From contig NZ_CP134706.1 of assembly GCF_038246755.1 (NCBI RefSeq), forward strand, positions 5,270,001 through 5,334,000: 64,000 nt of DNA, written 5' to 3'. A program made the position numbers and the translations under genes. Numbering within the stretch: position 1 is the stretch's first letter; every line of letters begins with the position of its first letter. Below are positions 41,264 through 53,596 of the stretch, piece by piece. A model generated the notes under the pieces. It saw only the letters and a program-made list of their open reading frames with translations, was not told the DNA's origin and did no database searches. The stretch comes from Micromonospora sp. FIMYZ51 (GTDB lineage: Bacteria > Actinomycetota > Actinomycetes > Mycobacteriales > Micromonosporaceae).

Positions 41264-42135
41264 TGACCGGCACCGATCCCGGTCACCGGCCGGTCGGCTC
41301 GCACACGCCCACCTCGGGCGGGCTGGCGAAGGCGGCGCTGCCGTACCTCGACGCGGCCGGCTCCGAGGTGGCCCAGGTCTACGTCGGCAACTCCCGGGGA
41401 TGGGCGACGCCAACCGGCAACCCGGCCCAGGACGCGCTGTTCCGCCAGGGCTGCGCCGAGCGGGGCGTGGCGGTCTACATTCACGCATCGCTGCTGGTCA
41501 ACCTGGGCTCCCCGACCGCCGCGACGGTCGAGCGGTCGGTGCAGACGCTTACCCACGCGCTGCGCCGCGGCACCGAGATCGGGGCCCGCGGGGTGGTCTT
41601 CCACGCCGGCAGCGCGGTGGACGCCGGGCACACCGAGGCGGCGATGCGGCAGGTACGCGAGTCCCTGCTGCCGCTGCTGGACTCGGCCGCCGCCACCGGT
41701 GGGCCGATGCTGCTGGTCGAGCCGAGCGCAGGTGGTGGCCGGTCACTGGCCTGCCGGGTGGAGCAGTTGGGGCCGTACCTCGACGCGGTGGATCGGCACC
41801 CCTGGCTCGGCGTCTGCTTCGACACCTGCCACGCCTGGGCGGCCGGGCACGACCTGGCCGCCGAGGGCGGCATGACCGAGACGCTGGACACCCTGGTGGC
41901 CACCGTCGGCGCGGACCGGCTCCGGCTGGTGCACGCCAACGACTCGAAGGACCTGTGCGGTTCCACCCGCGACCGGCACGAGAACATCGGCAAGGGCACC
42001 ATCGGTGAGCCGGCCTTCGCCGAACTGATGCGCCATCCCGCCACGGCCGGCGTACCGATCCTGGTGGAAACCCCCACCGAGCGCCACGAGGGCCACGCGG
42101 CCGACATCACCACCCTCCGCCGCCTAACCCCCTAA
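41263..42135 (+). CDS. nfo: Deoxyribonuclease IV (AP endonuclease)
   Basis: 290-residue TIM-barrel AP endonuclease. Metal ligands are visible in VVFHAGSAVDAG, MLLVEPSAGGG, GVCFDTCHAWAAGHD, LRLVHANDSKD and RHENIGKGTIGEPAF. It starts at ATG 41263 within TGATG, overlapping the pknL stop by one base. The longer open frame reaching back to 39226 is a shadow of pknL. Base-excision repair enzyme; coupling to a kinase gene is unusual but may reflect only compact packing. Confidence 0.94.
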   Translation: MTGTDPGHRPVGSHTPTSGGLAKAALPYLDAAGSEVAQVYVGNSRGWATPTGNPAQDALFRQGCAERGVAVYIHASLLVNLGSPTAATVERSVQTLTHALRRGTEIGARGVVFHAGSAVDAGHTEAAMRQVRESLLPLLDSAAATGGPMLLVEPSAGGGRSLACRVEQLGPYLDAVDRHPWLGVCFDTCHAWAAGHDLAAEGGMTETLDTLVATVGADRLRLVHANDSKDLCGSTRDRHENIGKGTIGEPAFAELMRHPATAGVPILVETPTERHEGHAADITTLRRLTP

Positions 42136-42174
42136 CCCCCTAACCCCCTGACCCACCCCCCACCCCCAGCTGCC

Positions 42175-42245
42175 GCGATCTTGCACTTTTGGTCGCCGTT
42201 ATGCCCGGTATGCGACAAATGCGGCGACGGAAAGTGCAAGATCGC
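42175..42245. repeat. Large imperfect inverted repeat between convergent genes
   Basis: Arms 42175-42198 and 42222-42245 (gcgatcttgcacttt... and ...aaagtgcaagatcgc) pair at 22 of 24 positions around a 23-nt loop. It sits between convergent nfo and threonine aldolase genes. A half copy occurs at 28521. Flanks are C-rich (ccccctaacccc) and G-rich tracts. Confidence 0.85.
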
Positions 42246-42297
42246 CGCACAGAGGGAGGGGCGGCGAGGGAGGGGGTGGGGCGGTTGTGGGCGGGGT

Positions 42298-43344
<1,047 letters not shown>

Positions 43345-43394
43345 GGCCGACCTCGCCGCCGCCGACGGTACGGCTCGTCGGCGCACTCCGCGCG

Positions 43395-45041
<1,647 letters not shown>

Positions 45042-45527
45042 TCAGGGCGACGGCGCGGGCTCGGGGCTGTTCCCGCCGGGCCGCTCGTCCGAGATGCACC
45101 AGTCGAGCCCGTCCCGGGTGACCGTGAACAGCAACGGACGGTCCGCCTCGCGTTTACCCACGGCAACCGTGACCGAGACGCTTACCTCCTGCCCGGCCGG
45201 CCCGGACCGGATGTCGAGGATCTCCGCGGCCGGCACCTCGAAGTGCTCCGCGAAGTCGCCGTTCGGCCCGGTGGCCGCCCCGTCGAACGTCTCGTGCAGC
45301 ACGGCGCAGAGCTGGCTGCGCCCGGCCGCGACATCCTTGGCCGCCATCGCGTCCAGGTACGCCTGCACCCGCTCCCGGGACTTCGTCAGGGCCTCCTCGG
45401 CCGCCGCCCGACCCGGCTGCTCCGCCTCGTCCGCACCGCCGCCGACGAGCCCGCAGCCGGAGAGCGCGAGCGACATGGTCGTGATCACGACGGCGGTGGC
45501 CGCCGAGCGCCCGTACCTGACCCGCAT
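45042..45527 (-). CDS. Secreted lipoprotein, unknown function
   Basis: 161 residues. Signal peptide with a basic start (MRVRYGRS), a hydrophobic core and lipobox LALSGC placing the lipidated Cys near residue 25. The mature part (about 135 residues) looks like an NTF2-like/DUF4878-type fold: ALTKSRERVQAYLDAMAAKD, a middle region with one Cys, and a C-terminal strand-rich part with a second Cys (LDWCISDERPGG). The ATG at 45527 has ggaggtgacg upstream. Function unknown. Confidence 0.85.
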   Translation of the reverse strand: MRVRYGRSAATAVVITTMSLALSGCGLVGGGADEAEQPGRAAAEEALTKSRERVQAYLDAMAAKDVAAGRSQLCAVLHETFDGAATGPNGDFAEHFEVPAAEILDIRSGPAGQEVSVSVTVAVGKREADRPLLFTVTRDGLDWCISDERPGGNSPEPAPSP

Positions 45528-45594
45528 CGTCACCTCCACCAACGGACATCGAGACCCATCCGAGCGGACGAGTCTGTCACACCCGGCCGAGGTG

Positions 45595-45650
45595 CAAGGA
45601 AGGGCCCCTTGTTATCGCTTTCTGTATAGGAAGGGCCCCCTGTTAACACT
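45595..45650. repeat. Dispersed paired AGGAAGGGCCCC element (copy 3)
   Basis: caaggaagggccccttgtta and aggaagggccccctgttaac half-units between the lipoprotein and chitinase genes. Confidence 0.9.
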
Positions 45651-45696
45651 TCACCCCGGCGAGCCGGCCGGTCAGCTTCCCCGGCAACCCGGCACG

Positions 45697-45730
45697 GACG
45701 GGGAGGGGCCGGTGCGGGCCCCTCCCCGTC
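45697..45730 (-). terminator. Terminator-like hairpin after the chitinase gene
   Basis: Perfect 14-bp stem (gacggggaggggcc / ggcccctccccgtc) with a 6-nt loop, 26 nt past the chitinase stop. No T-tract. Confidence 0.65.
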
Positions 45731-45755
45731 GGTGGGTGATGCGTCGGCCGTCGGC

Positions 45756-47363
<1,608 letters not shown>

Positions 47364-47381
47364 GTTGGCGTCTCCAAACAG

Positions 47382-47398
47382 TTAGGAAACTTTCCAAA
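47382..47398 (-). promoter_or_regulatory. Operator-like palindrome upstream of the chitinase gene
   Basis: ttaggaaactttccaaa: GGAAA-c-TTTCC core with TT/AA outer pairs. Its place close to the start codon fits a repressor operator. The regulator is unknown. Confidence 0.5.
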
Positions 47399-47659
47399 AG
47401 GTTGAGGAGACGCTACTCACACGACACCACTTCGTCAAGATGTGCATGTATCGATCCCAACGCCGACCAGGACCGTGACCACCCGACCTCGACCAGCGGG
47501 TCACCACCGTCCGACCTCGACCGGCCGACCGGACCCGGCGCCGCCCGACGGGCGCGTACGCCCGCACCGGCGCAACGCGACCGGGCACCTCACCCGGCAC
47601 CCGACTGCGGCATGACGACAGGCGTGGCGCGATTTGACTACGGAGCGGAATCCCGGCAA

Positions 47660-47729
47660 CGGATTTGTAGGTCCCATGTAGGTATCACATAGGTTCCATG
47701 TAGGTACTGTGTACGTTCCGTAAAATCCG
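47660..47729. repeat. 22-bp direct repeats flanked by a 7-bp inverted repeat
   Basis: taggtcccatgtaggtatca(ca) at 47668 and taggttccatgtaggtactg(tg) at 47690 are 22-bp units, followed by a degenerate third (tacgttccg...). The block is bounded by cggattt (47660-47666) and aaatccg (47723-47729). Base composition is clearly more AT-rich than the surroundings. It looks like a multi-site regulator-binding region. Confidence 0.7.
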
Positions 47730-47873
47730 CTTCCATCGATTGGCGCGACCACCCCCTCCAGCATCCGGATATGCGGTCTGAATCGCCGTGCAATCGGGCA
47801 CAAATGTTGACCAAAATCACTCGTTGCAGCGGTTTCGGTGGCTACCACCTCGCGCTACGACGCGGTCGTCGCC

Positions 47874-47904
47874 TTGCCACTCGGGGATGAGCGTCAGGTA
47901 GGGT
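47874..47904 (+). promoter_or_regulatory. Probable promoter of the betaine transporter operon
   Basis: TTGCCA (47874-47879), 19 nt, TAGGGT (47899-47904), about 120 nt before the likely start codon. The spacer is one or two bases longer than ideal. Confidence 0.4.
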
Positions 47905-48020
47905 CGCTCAGTTCCCGCCCACTGGGGCTACTGCCGGCAAGCGCGACGACATGACGGATTTCGATGGGCCCCGCCCCACGCCCGTTGTCTGGAATGGTCG
48001 TCACACCGGATGTCCGTTGG

Positions 48021-49361
48021 ATGGAGACCGTGTCCGTACTCAGAGTGAAATCCCTATACAAAATTTATGGGAACCGCGCCGAAAAAGCGGTCGAACTTCT
48101 CAGCGACGGTGCACACCGGGACGAGAAGCTGGCCGGGCTGCCGGTGACGGCGGCGGTCATCGACGCGAACTTCGAGGTCCGGCGTGGCGAGATCTTCGTG
48201 GTCATGGGGCTGTCCGGTTCGGGCAAGTCCACCCTGATCCGGATGCTCAACGGCCTGCTGACCCCGACGCACGGCACGGTGGAGGTCGACGGAGTCGACA
48301 TCACCAAACTCAAGCCCGCCGCGCTGCGGAAGCTGCGCCGCGAGAAGATCAGCATGGTCTTCCAGCATTTTGCGCTGCTACCGCACCGCTCGGTGCTGGA
48401 CAACGCTGGCTACGCGCTGGAGGTGGCGGGCCTGCCGAAGGCCGAGCGCCGAGAGCGGGCCATGGAGGCACTGCGGATGGTCGGCCTGGACACCTGGGCC
48501 GACAAGCTGCCGCAGGAACTCTCCGGTGGCATGCGCCAGCGGGTCGGCCTGGCCCGCGCGCTCGCCGCCGGCACCGACATCATGCTCATGGACGAGGCGT
48601 TCTCCGCACTCGACCCGCTCATCCGTCGCGAGGTCCAGGATCAGCTGCTCGAACTACAGGCCCAACTCGGCAAGACGATCGTCTTCATCACGCACGACCT
48701 GAACGAGGCGATGCGCCTCGGCGACCGCATCGCGGTCATGCGGGACGGTCGGATCGTCCAGGTCGGCACCGCCGAGGAGATCCTCACCGATCCGTCCAAC
48801 GACTACGTGGCGCAGTTCGTCGCCGACGTGGACCGGACCAGGATCCTCACCGCCTCGTCGGTGATGGAGCGACCGCTCGGCGTGGTCGATGTGGATTCCG
48901 GCCCCCGGGTGGCCGCCCGGGTGCTGCGCGAGACCCAGACCACGGCGGTCTACGTCACCGGGCGGGACAAGAAGTTCCTGGGTACGGTCACCGCCGACGC
49001 CGCCACCGCAGCCGTCCGTGACGGCGGGCAGAACCTCCGGGAGATCGTGTCGACCGAGGACGTCCGGACCGTCACCGAGGAAACGCCGGTGGCGGACGTC
49101 TTCGCGCCCTGCGCGACGAGCCCGCATCCGGTCGCCGTGGTCGACACCGCCGGGCGACTAGCCGGTGTGATTCCGCGGGTCACCCTGCTCAGCGCGCTGG
49201 GCAGCCTGAGCACCGAGGTCAACGACGCCCGGGGTCGGACGTCGACGTCGACCGTGCCGCCGGAGGCGACCCAGCCGTCGCCGGCCGGCGACGAAGCCCC
49301 ACCACCGGCGGCACCGCCTGCGACCGTACCGCCGGTCCGGCTGGAGGGAGAGCCCGCATGA
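48021..49361 (+). CDS. proV: Glycine betaine/choline ABC transporter ATP-binding protein (ProV/OpuAA)
   Basis: About 446 residues. Energises uptake of an osmoprotectant. Walker A GLSGSGKST near residue 66, signature LSGGMRQR, Walker B DIMLMDEAFSALDP and the switch His in VFITHDLNEAM. It includes the ProV-type insert QHFALLPHRSVLDNAGYALEV (quoted in part: FALLPHRSVLDNAGY). A CBS-like C-terminal region (about 280-390) precedes a Pro/Ala-rich tail. Start choice is uncertain: ATG 48021 (METVSVLRV), GTG 48030 with ggagacc, or ATG 47994. The stop overlaps proW (ATGA). Confidence 0.94.
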   Translation: METVSVLRVKSLYKIYGNRAEKAVELLSDGAHRDEKLAGLPVTAAVIDANFEVRRGEIFVVMGLSGSGKSTLIRMLNGLLTPTHGTVEVDGVDITKLKPAALRKLRREKISMVFQHFALLPHRSVLDNAGYALEVAGLPKAERRERAMEALRMVGLDTWADKLPQELSGGMRQRVGLARALAAGTDIMLMDEAFSALDPLIRREVQDQLLELQAQLGKTIVFITHDLNEAMRLGDRIAVMRDGRIVQVGTAEEILTDPSNDYVAQFVADVDRTRILTASSVMERPLGVVDVDSGPRVAARVLRETQTTAVYVTGRDKKFLGTVTADAATAAVRDGGQNLREIVSTEDVRTVTEETPVADVFAPCATSPHPVAVVDTAGRLAGVIPRVTLLSALGSLSTEVNDARGRTSTSTVPPEATQPSPAGDEAPPPAAPPATVPPVRLEGEPA

Positions 49362-50245
49362 ACAGTGCCGACGGACTGACCGACCTGGTGCCGTACATCA
49401 AGATCGGCGCGGCGTTCGAGGCCGCCGTCGACTGGTCGACCGACCACATGTCCCCGGTCTTCGACGGCATCGCCACCTTCGTCGACGCGCTCGTCGGGCC
49501 ACTGGCGGACCTGCTGACCGCGCCGCCGGCGATCGTCGTCACCCTCATCTTCGCGGGTCTCGGCTGGTGGCTGCGCGGCTGGAAGTTCGGCCTCGGCACG
49601 GCCCTGGGTCTCACCCTGGTCGCCGGCATGCCGTTCTGGGAACACACAATGAACACCCTGGCCCTGGTCCTGGTGGCCAGCGGGCTGGCCCTGCTGTTCG
49701 CCGTACCGCTTGGCATCTTCATCGCAGAGAACCGCCGGGCCTCGGCGCTGGCCCGTCCGGTGCTGGACCTGATGCAGACGATGCCCGCCTTCGTCTACCT
49801 GATCCCGGCCATCTTCTACTTCGGTGTCGGCGCCGTGCCCGGGGTGCTGGCCACCGTGGTGTTCAGCATGCCGCCCGGGGTACGGCTGACGGAGTTGGGC
49901 CTGCGTCAGGTCGACCGGGAGGTCATCGAGGCCGGCGAGGCGTTCGGCGCCTCCCCCTGGACGATCCTGCTGCGCACCAAGCTGCCGCTGGCGTTGCCGA
50001 CCATCATGACCGGCGTCAACCAGGTCATCATGCTGGCGCTGTCCATGGTGGTCATCGCCGGAATGGTCGGTGCCGGTGGCCTCGGCGAAGTGATCATGAC
50101 GGCCCTCGCCCGGGTCCAGGTCGGCGCGGGATTCGAGGGCGGAATCGCCGTGGTCATCCTCGCGGTGGTACTGGACCGCCTGACCGACTCGATCGGCGCC
50201 CGCACCGCCTCCGCGAAGGCGCAACGCGCCGCGCAGCAGACCTGA
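49358..50245 (+). CDS. proW: Glycine betaine/choline ABC transporter permease (ProW)
   Basis: 295-residue permease with about seven helices. The inner-membrane binding-protein-dependent transport signature is EAGEAFGASPWTILLRTKLPLALP near residues 187-210 (EAGEAFGASPWTILLR). Other landmarks are LMQTMPAFVYLIPAIFYFG and GVNQVIMLALSMVVIAGMVGAGGLG. Coupled to proV by ATGA; proX follows after about 90 nt with its own ribosome binding site. Confidence 0.95.
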   Translation: MNSADGLTDLVPYIKIGAAFEAAVDWSTDHMSPVFDGIATFVDALVGPLADLLTAPPAIVVTLIFAGLGWWLRGWKFGLGTALGLTLVAGMPFWEHTMNTLALVLVASGLALLFAVPLGIFIAENRRASALARPVLDLMQTMPAFVYLIPAIFYFGVGAVPGVLATVVFSMPPGVRLTELGLRQVDREVIEAGEAFGASPWTILLRTKLPLALPTIMTGVNQVIMLALSMVVIAGMVGAGGLGEVIMTALARVQVGAGFEGGIAVVILAVVLDRLTDSIGARTASAKAQRAAQQT

Positions 50246-50334
50246 CCCACTCTTCCCGGCCTACGCAGGGAAGTCACGGTGCCGGCGCCCTGCCTCGTCA
50301 ACGCGAGTTCCGCCGGCGAACGAAAGGAACTGGT

Positions 50335-51234
50335 ATGTGGAGTAGTAGATCGCTGCGCCGGGTCGCGCTGGCGGCCACGGCCGCCCTGGCGCTGACCGGT
50401 GCCGCCGCCTGCGGCAACGACTCCGGCGACTCCGCCGGCGGCGACAAGAAGATCACCATTGGCTACATGGCCTGGGACGAGGCGATCGCCGCCTCCTACC
50501 TCTGGAGCAACCTGCTGGAGGAGAAGGGCTTCGACGTCGAGCTGAAGAACGTCGAGGCGGGCGTCGTCTACCAGGGCCTGTCGACCGGGGACATCGACCT
50601 GTTCCTCGACGGCTGGCTGCCGCAGACCCACGCCTCCTACTGGGAGCGCTACGGCGACGACCTGGAGAAGATCGGCGTCTGGTACGACAACGCCAGCCTC
50701 AGCATCGCCGTGCCGGAGTACGTGACCGGCATCGACTCGCTGGCCGACCTGGCCGCCAACGCCGACACCTTCGATGGCCAGATCATCGGCATCGAGCCGG
50801 GCGCCGGCCTGACCGCCGCCACCCAGGACAAGGTCATCCCCGAGTACGACCTGACCGGGAAGCTGAACCTGCGGACCTCGTCGACCCCGGCCATGCTGGC
50901 GGCGCTGGACGGCGCGATCAAGGACCAGAAGCCGATCGTGGTGACCCTGTGGCACCCGCACTGGGCCTACGCGAAGTACCCGCTGAAGGACCTGGCGGAC
51001 CCGAAGGGCACGCTCGGCCAGGCCGAGGAGATCACCACTCTGGCCCGCAAGGGCTTCAGCGCGGACTTCCCCGAGGCCACCGAGATGCTGAAAAAGTTCA
51101 AGATGGACGACGAGCAGCTCGGCTCGCTCGAGGACCTGATGTTCAACGTGCACACCGACAACGAGGAGAAGGCTGTCGAGGAGTGGCTGAAGGCCAACCC
51201 GGACTTCGCCCCGGCACTGGGCGCCACCTCCTGA
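50335..51234 (+). CDS. proX: Glycine betaine/choline-binding lipoprotein (ProX/OpuAC)
   Basis: 299 residues. Lipoprotein signal (SRSLRRVALAATAALALTG, lipidated Cys near residue 26 in GAAACGND). The mature OpuAC domain contains the aromatic cage expected for quaternary amines: Trp in YMAWDEA, LFLDGWLPQTHASYW and VTLWHPHWAYAKYPL. The ATG at 50335 follows aaaggaactggt. It captures the osmolyte outside the membrane for ProVW. Confidence 0.95.
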   Translation: MWSSRSLRRVALAATAALALTGAAACGNDSGDSAGGDKKITIGYMAWDEAIAASYLWSNLLEEKGFDVELKNVEAGVVYQGLSTGDIDLFLDGWLPQTHASYWERYGDDLEKIGVWYDNASLSIAVPEYVTGIDSLADLAANADTFDGQIIGIEPGAGLTAATQDKVIPEYDLTGKLNLRTSSTPAMLAALDGAIKDQKPIVVTLWHPHWAYAKYPLKDLADPKGTLGQAEEITTLARKGFSADFPEATEMLKKFKMDDEQLGSLEDLMFNVHTDNEEKAVEEWLKANPDFAPALGATS

Positions 51235-51257
51235 CCTGCCCCTGAGCGGTCCGCCGC

Positions 51258-51286
51258 CGGTGGCGGGGGCAGCGTCCCCGCCACCG
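51258..51286 (+). terminator. Hairpin after proX
   Basis: Perfect 11-bp stem cggtggcgggg / ccccgccaccg with a 7-nt loop, 24 nt past the proX stop. No T-tract. Confidence 0.6.
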
Positions 51287-51303
51287 ACCCGGCGCCCGGC
51301 GGG

Positions 51304-51309
51304 TAGCCT
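51304..51309 (+). promoter_or_regulatory. -10 box TAGCCT of the thiol peroxidase gene
   Basis: TAGCCT-CGCGCC-ATG: 6-nt spacing, leaderless arrangement. Confidence 0.6.
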
Positions 51310-51315
51310 CGCGCC

Positions 51316-51807
51316 ATGTCCGTCTTCGACACCCAGATCAACTCCCTCACCGGCGGCCCGGCTGATCTCGCGCAGTACCGGGGGCGCGCCCTGCTTGTGG
51401 TGAACGTCGCCTCCCGCTGCGGCCTCACCCCGCAGTACGCCGGCTTGCAGGCCCTACAGGACGAGTACGCCGACCGTGGCCTGGTGGTGCTCGGCGTTCC
51501 GTGCAACCAGTTCGCCGGCCAGGAGCCCGGTAGCTCCGCAGAGATCAGCGAGTTCTGCCAGGTCAACTACGGAGTCACCTTTCCGCTCACGGAAAAGGTC
51601 GAGGTGAACGGTGCCGACCGCCATCCGCTCTACGCGGCCCTGGTGAACACTCCCGACGCCGACGGCCACACCGGTGACGTCCGCTGGAACTTCGAGAAGT
51701 TCCTGGTCGCACCGGACGGCACCGTGGCCGCCCGGTTCGCCCCGACGGTCACCCCCGACGACCCCGCGCTGCGCTCCGCCGTCGAGAAGACCCTGCCCAC
51801 CCCGTAG
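51316..51807 (+). CDS. Glutathione-peroxidase-family thiol peroxidase
   Basis: 163 residues. Catalytic Cys35 in NVASRCGLTPQY, the conserved VPCNQFAGQEPG segment with Gln, and WNFEKFLVAPDG with the active-site Trp/Asn. A second Cys in EFCQVNYGVTFPL fits the resolving Cys of thioredoxin-dependent members. Actinobacteria lack glutathione, so mycothiol or thioredoxin is the likely reductant. ATG 51316, probably leaderless. Confidence 0.94.
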   Translation: MSVFDTQINSLTGGPADLAQYRGRALLVVNVASRCGLTPQYAGLQALQDEYADRGLVVLGVPCNQFAGQEPGSSAEISEFCQVNYGVTFPLTEKVEVNGADRHPLYAALVNTPDADGHTGDVRWNFEKFLVAPDGTVAARFAPTVTPDDPALRSAVEKTLPTP

Positions 51808-51935
51808 CCATCCGGATCGACCGCCACCGGCTCGGCAAGGCATGCCTGCGGCGGGTGGCTGCTTCAGGTCCACGTGGCGGAACGGGCGGGTAGGTTCGGA
51901 ACCTGGGGGGTCGACGTACGGCGAAAGGAGTGCGC

Positions 51936-52613
51936 GTGTCGGTCGTGGGGTTGATCGGAAGCGGGCAGATCGGAAGCACCGTGGCACGGCTCGCGGTGGC
52001 TGCCGGGTACGAAGTGGTCTTGAGCAACTCGCGCGGGCCGGACACCCTGGCCGACCTGATCGACGAGTTGGGGCCGGCAGCGAGTGCGGGCACCGCCGAG
52101 GCGGCGGCCCGCGCCGGTGACCTGGTGGTGGTCAGCATCCCGCTCAGGTCGTACCGGGCGGTGCCGCCGCAGCCGCTGGCCGGCAAGGTGGTGATCGACA
52201 CCAACAATTACTACCCACAGCGCGACGGTCAGTTCCCCGAGCTGGACGAGGGCAGCGCCACCAGCAGCGAACTGCTGCAACAGCACCTGCCCGAAGCCAG
52301 GGTGGTGAAGGCGTTCAACAACATCTTCTTCAAGCACCTGCGCACCCTGGCCCGGCCCGCTGGCGCGGCGGACCGCAGCGCGCTGCCGATCGCCGGCGAC
52401 GACGCCGAGGCCAAGGCCGTCGTCACCGCCTTCCTCGACCGGATCGGCTACGACGCGGTGGACGTCGGCACCCTCGCCGACAGCTGGCGGTTCCAGCCGG
52501 ACACCCCGGCGTACGGCAGCATCTACTCCGCCGACCCGGCCAACTGGGAACAGGAGTCCCCCGGCGACGCCGGCAAGCTGCGTGCCGCGCTGGCCAAGGC
52601 CGAGCGAAGCTGA
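51936..52613 (+). CDS. NADPH-dependent F420 reductase-like oxidoreductase
   Basis: 225 residues with an N-terminal Rossmann fold GLIGSGQIGSTVARLAVAAG, SNSRGPDTLADL (NADPH-type phosphate-binding region) and VVKAFNNIFF. It resembles the F420-dependent NADP reductase / NADP-oxidoreductase family. GTG 51936 is preferred because aaaggag lies at proper distance; GTG 51930 overlaps that site. Actinomycetes of this group make F420, which is consistent. Convergent with the following membrane protein gene, 7 nt apart. Confidence 0.86.
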   Translation: MSVVGLIGSGQIGSTVARLAVAAGYEVVLSNSRGPDTLADLIDELGPAASAGTAEAAARAGDLVVVSIPLRSYRAVPPQPLAGKVVIDTNNYYPQRDGQFPELDEGSATSSELLQQHLPEARVVKAFNNIFFKHLRTLARPAGAADRSALPIAGDDAEAKAVVTAFLDRIGYDAVDVGTLADSWRFQPDTPAYGSIYSADPANWEQESPGDAGKLRAALAKAERS

Positions 52614-52620
52614 CCTGCCA

Positions 52621-53298
52621 CTAGGCTTCCCGCGCGGCGCCGTCCACGGTGGCCCGCAGCCCGTACCAGCCGATCGCGGCCACCAGGCAGACCTGTAGCA
52701 GGTAGTCCACGATGGCGACCGCCCGGCCGAACTCCGCAAGCGGCAGCGCCACGAAGACCACGGCGTACCCCAGGGCGGCGATGATCAGCGGGCGGGGCAT
52801 GGTCCGCGCGATCAGGGCCCCGACCAGACCCAGCAGCATGCCCACGACGATCGTCAGCTGGCTGCCGACGATGCCCGGGAGCACCCAGTCCAGGTTGTCG
52901 TTGAGGACGTCGAACAGCGCGCGTCCCTGCGGCTCCGGCAACACCGCCGGGTCGGCCGCGTACGCGAACGGAAGCACCTCCGCGGTGATCACCAGCGCGA
53001 ACACCACGCCACCGAGACCGACCAGGAAGGCCCCGACCAGGTTCAGCACCCCGGCCCGGCCCCTGCCGAGCCGGACGATGAAGACCGCGGCGGCGACCCA
53101 GGACACGGCGTACGCCGGACCGCCCAGGTAGCTGTTCATGGGCCAGTAGGCAGTGCCCAGTTGGCGGATCTCGTCGTAATCAATCGAGCCGTCGAACGGC
53201 GGCTCCCAGATCATGAACACGGTCCGGCCGAGCAGGGACACCAACAGCAGGACGAAGAGGGCGACGAGTGCGACGCGGCGCAGGTTCGGGACGGACAC
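52621..53298 (-). CDS. Polytopic membrane protein, unknown function
   Basis: 225 residues with six or seven hydrophobic helices (about 7-25, 60-77, 85-110, 140-165, 168-190, 195-212). The loop IWEPPFDGSIDYDEIRQLG lies outside after the first helix. No family recognised. GTG start (MSVPNLRR). It may form a unit with the membrane LuxR gene upstream, but the 290-nt gap contains tandem repeats. Confidence 0.8.
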   Translation of the reverse strand: MSVPNLRRVALVALFVLLLVSLLGRTVFMIWEPPFDGSIDYDEIRQLGTAYWPMNSYLGGPAYAVSWVAAAVFIVRLGRGRAGVLNLVGAFLVGLGGVVFALVITAEVLPFAYAADPAVLPEPQGRALFDVLNDNLDWVLPGIVGSQLTIVVGMLLGLVGALIARTMPRPLIIAALGYAVVFVALPLAEFGRAVAIVDYLLQVCLVAAIGWYGLRATVDGAAREA

Positions 53299-53472
53299 GG
53301 TGTGAGCCTCCGTTGATCGAATGGTGGCTCACCGTGCCCCCGGACCGCCCACACGGGCATCGGCCTCAACACCTATCTTCAGAAAACGCCAGCTCAGCGG
53401 CACTGCTCAGCAGGCTCAGCAGTCGCGGCGGACGGCTCAGCAGTCGCGCTTGGCCGACAGAGCAGCCGCGCA

Positions 53473-53596
53473 CTGGACGGGGTTGAGCAGTTCGCGCTGG
53501 GCGGGGTTGAGCAGCGCGCTGGGCGGGCTGAGCAGCGCGCTGGGCGGGCTGAGCAGCGCGCTGGACGGGCTGAGCAGCGCGCTGGACGGGCTCAGG
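53473..53596. repeat. 21-24-bp tandem repeat, about 6 units
   Basis: Units of the type ctgggcgggctgagcagcg(cg), shifting from 24 and 22 bp to 21 bp. They run from the intergenic region up to the stop codon of the LuxR gene (53592). A related shorter repeat, ggctcagcagtcgcg, occurs twice near 53415-53450. Confidence 0.88.

Larger units (their letters stand above)
47399..48020. other. Divergent region between chitinase and betaine transporter
   Basis: About 620 bp without a convincing gene, holding the chitinase promoter side, an AT-richer block with 22-bp direct repeats (47660-47729) and a probable promoter for the transporter operon (47874-47904). Open frames here are short and lack coding character. 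Confidence 0.6.
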
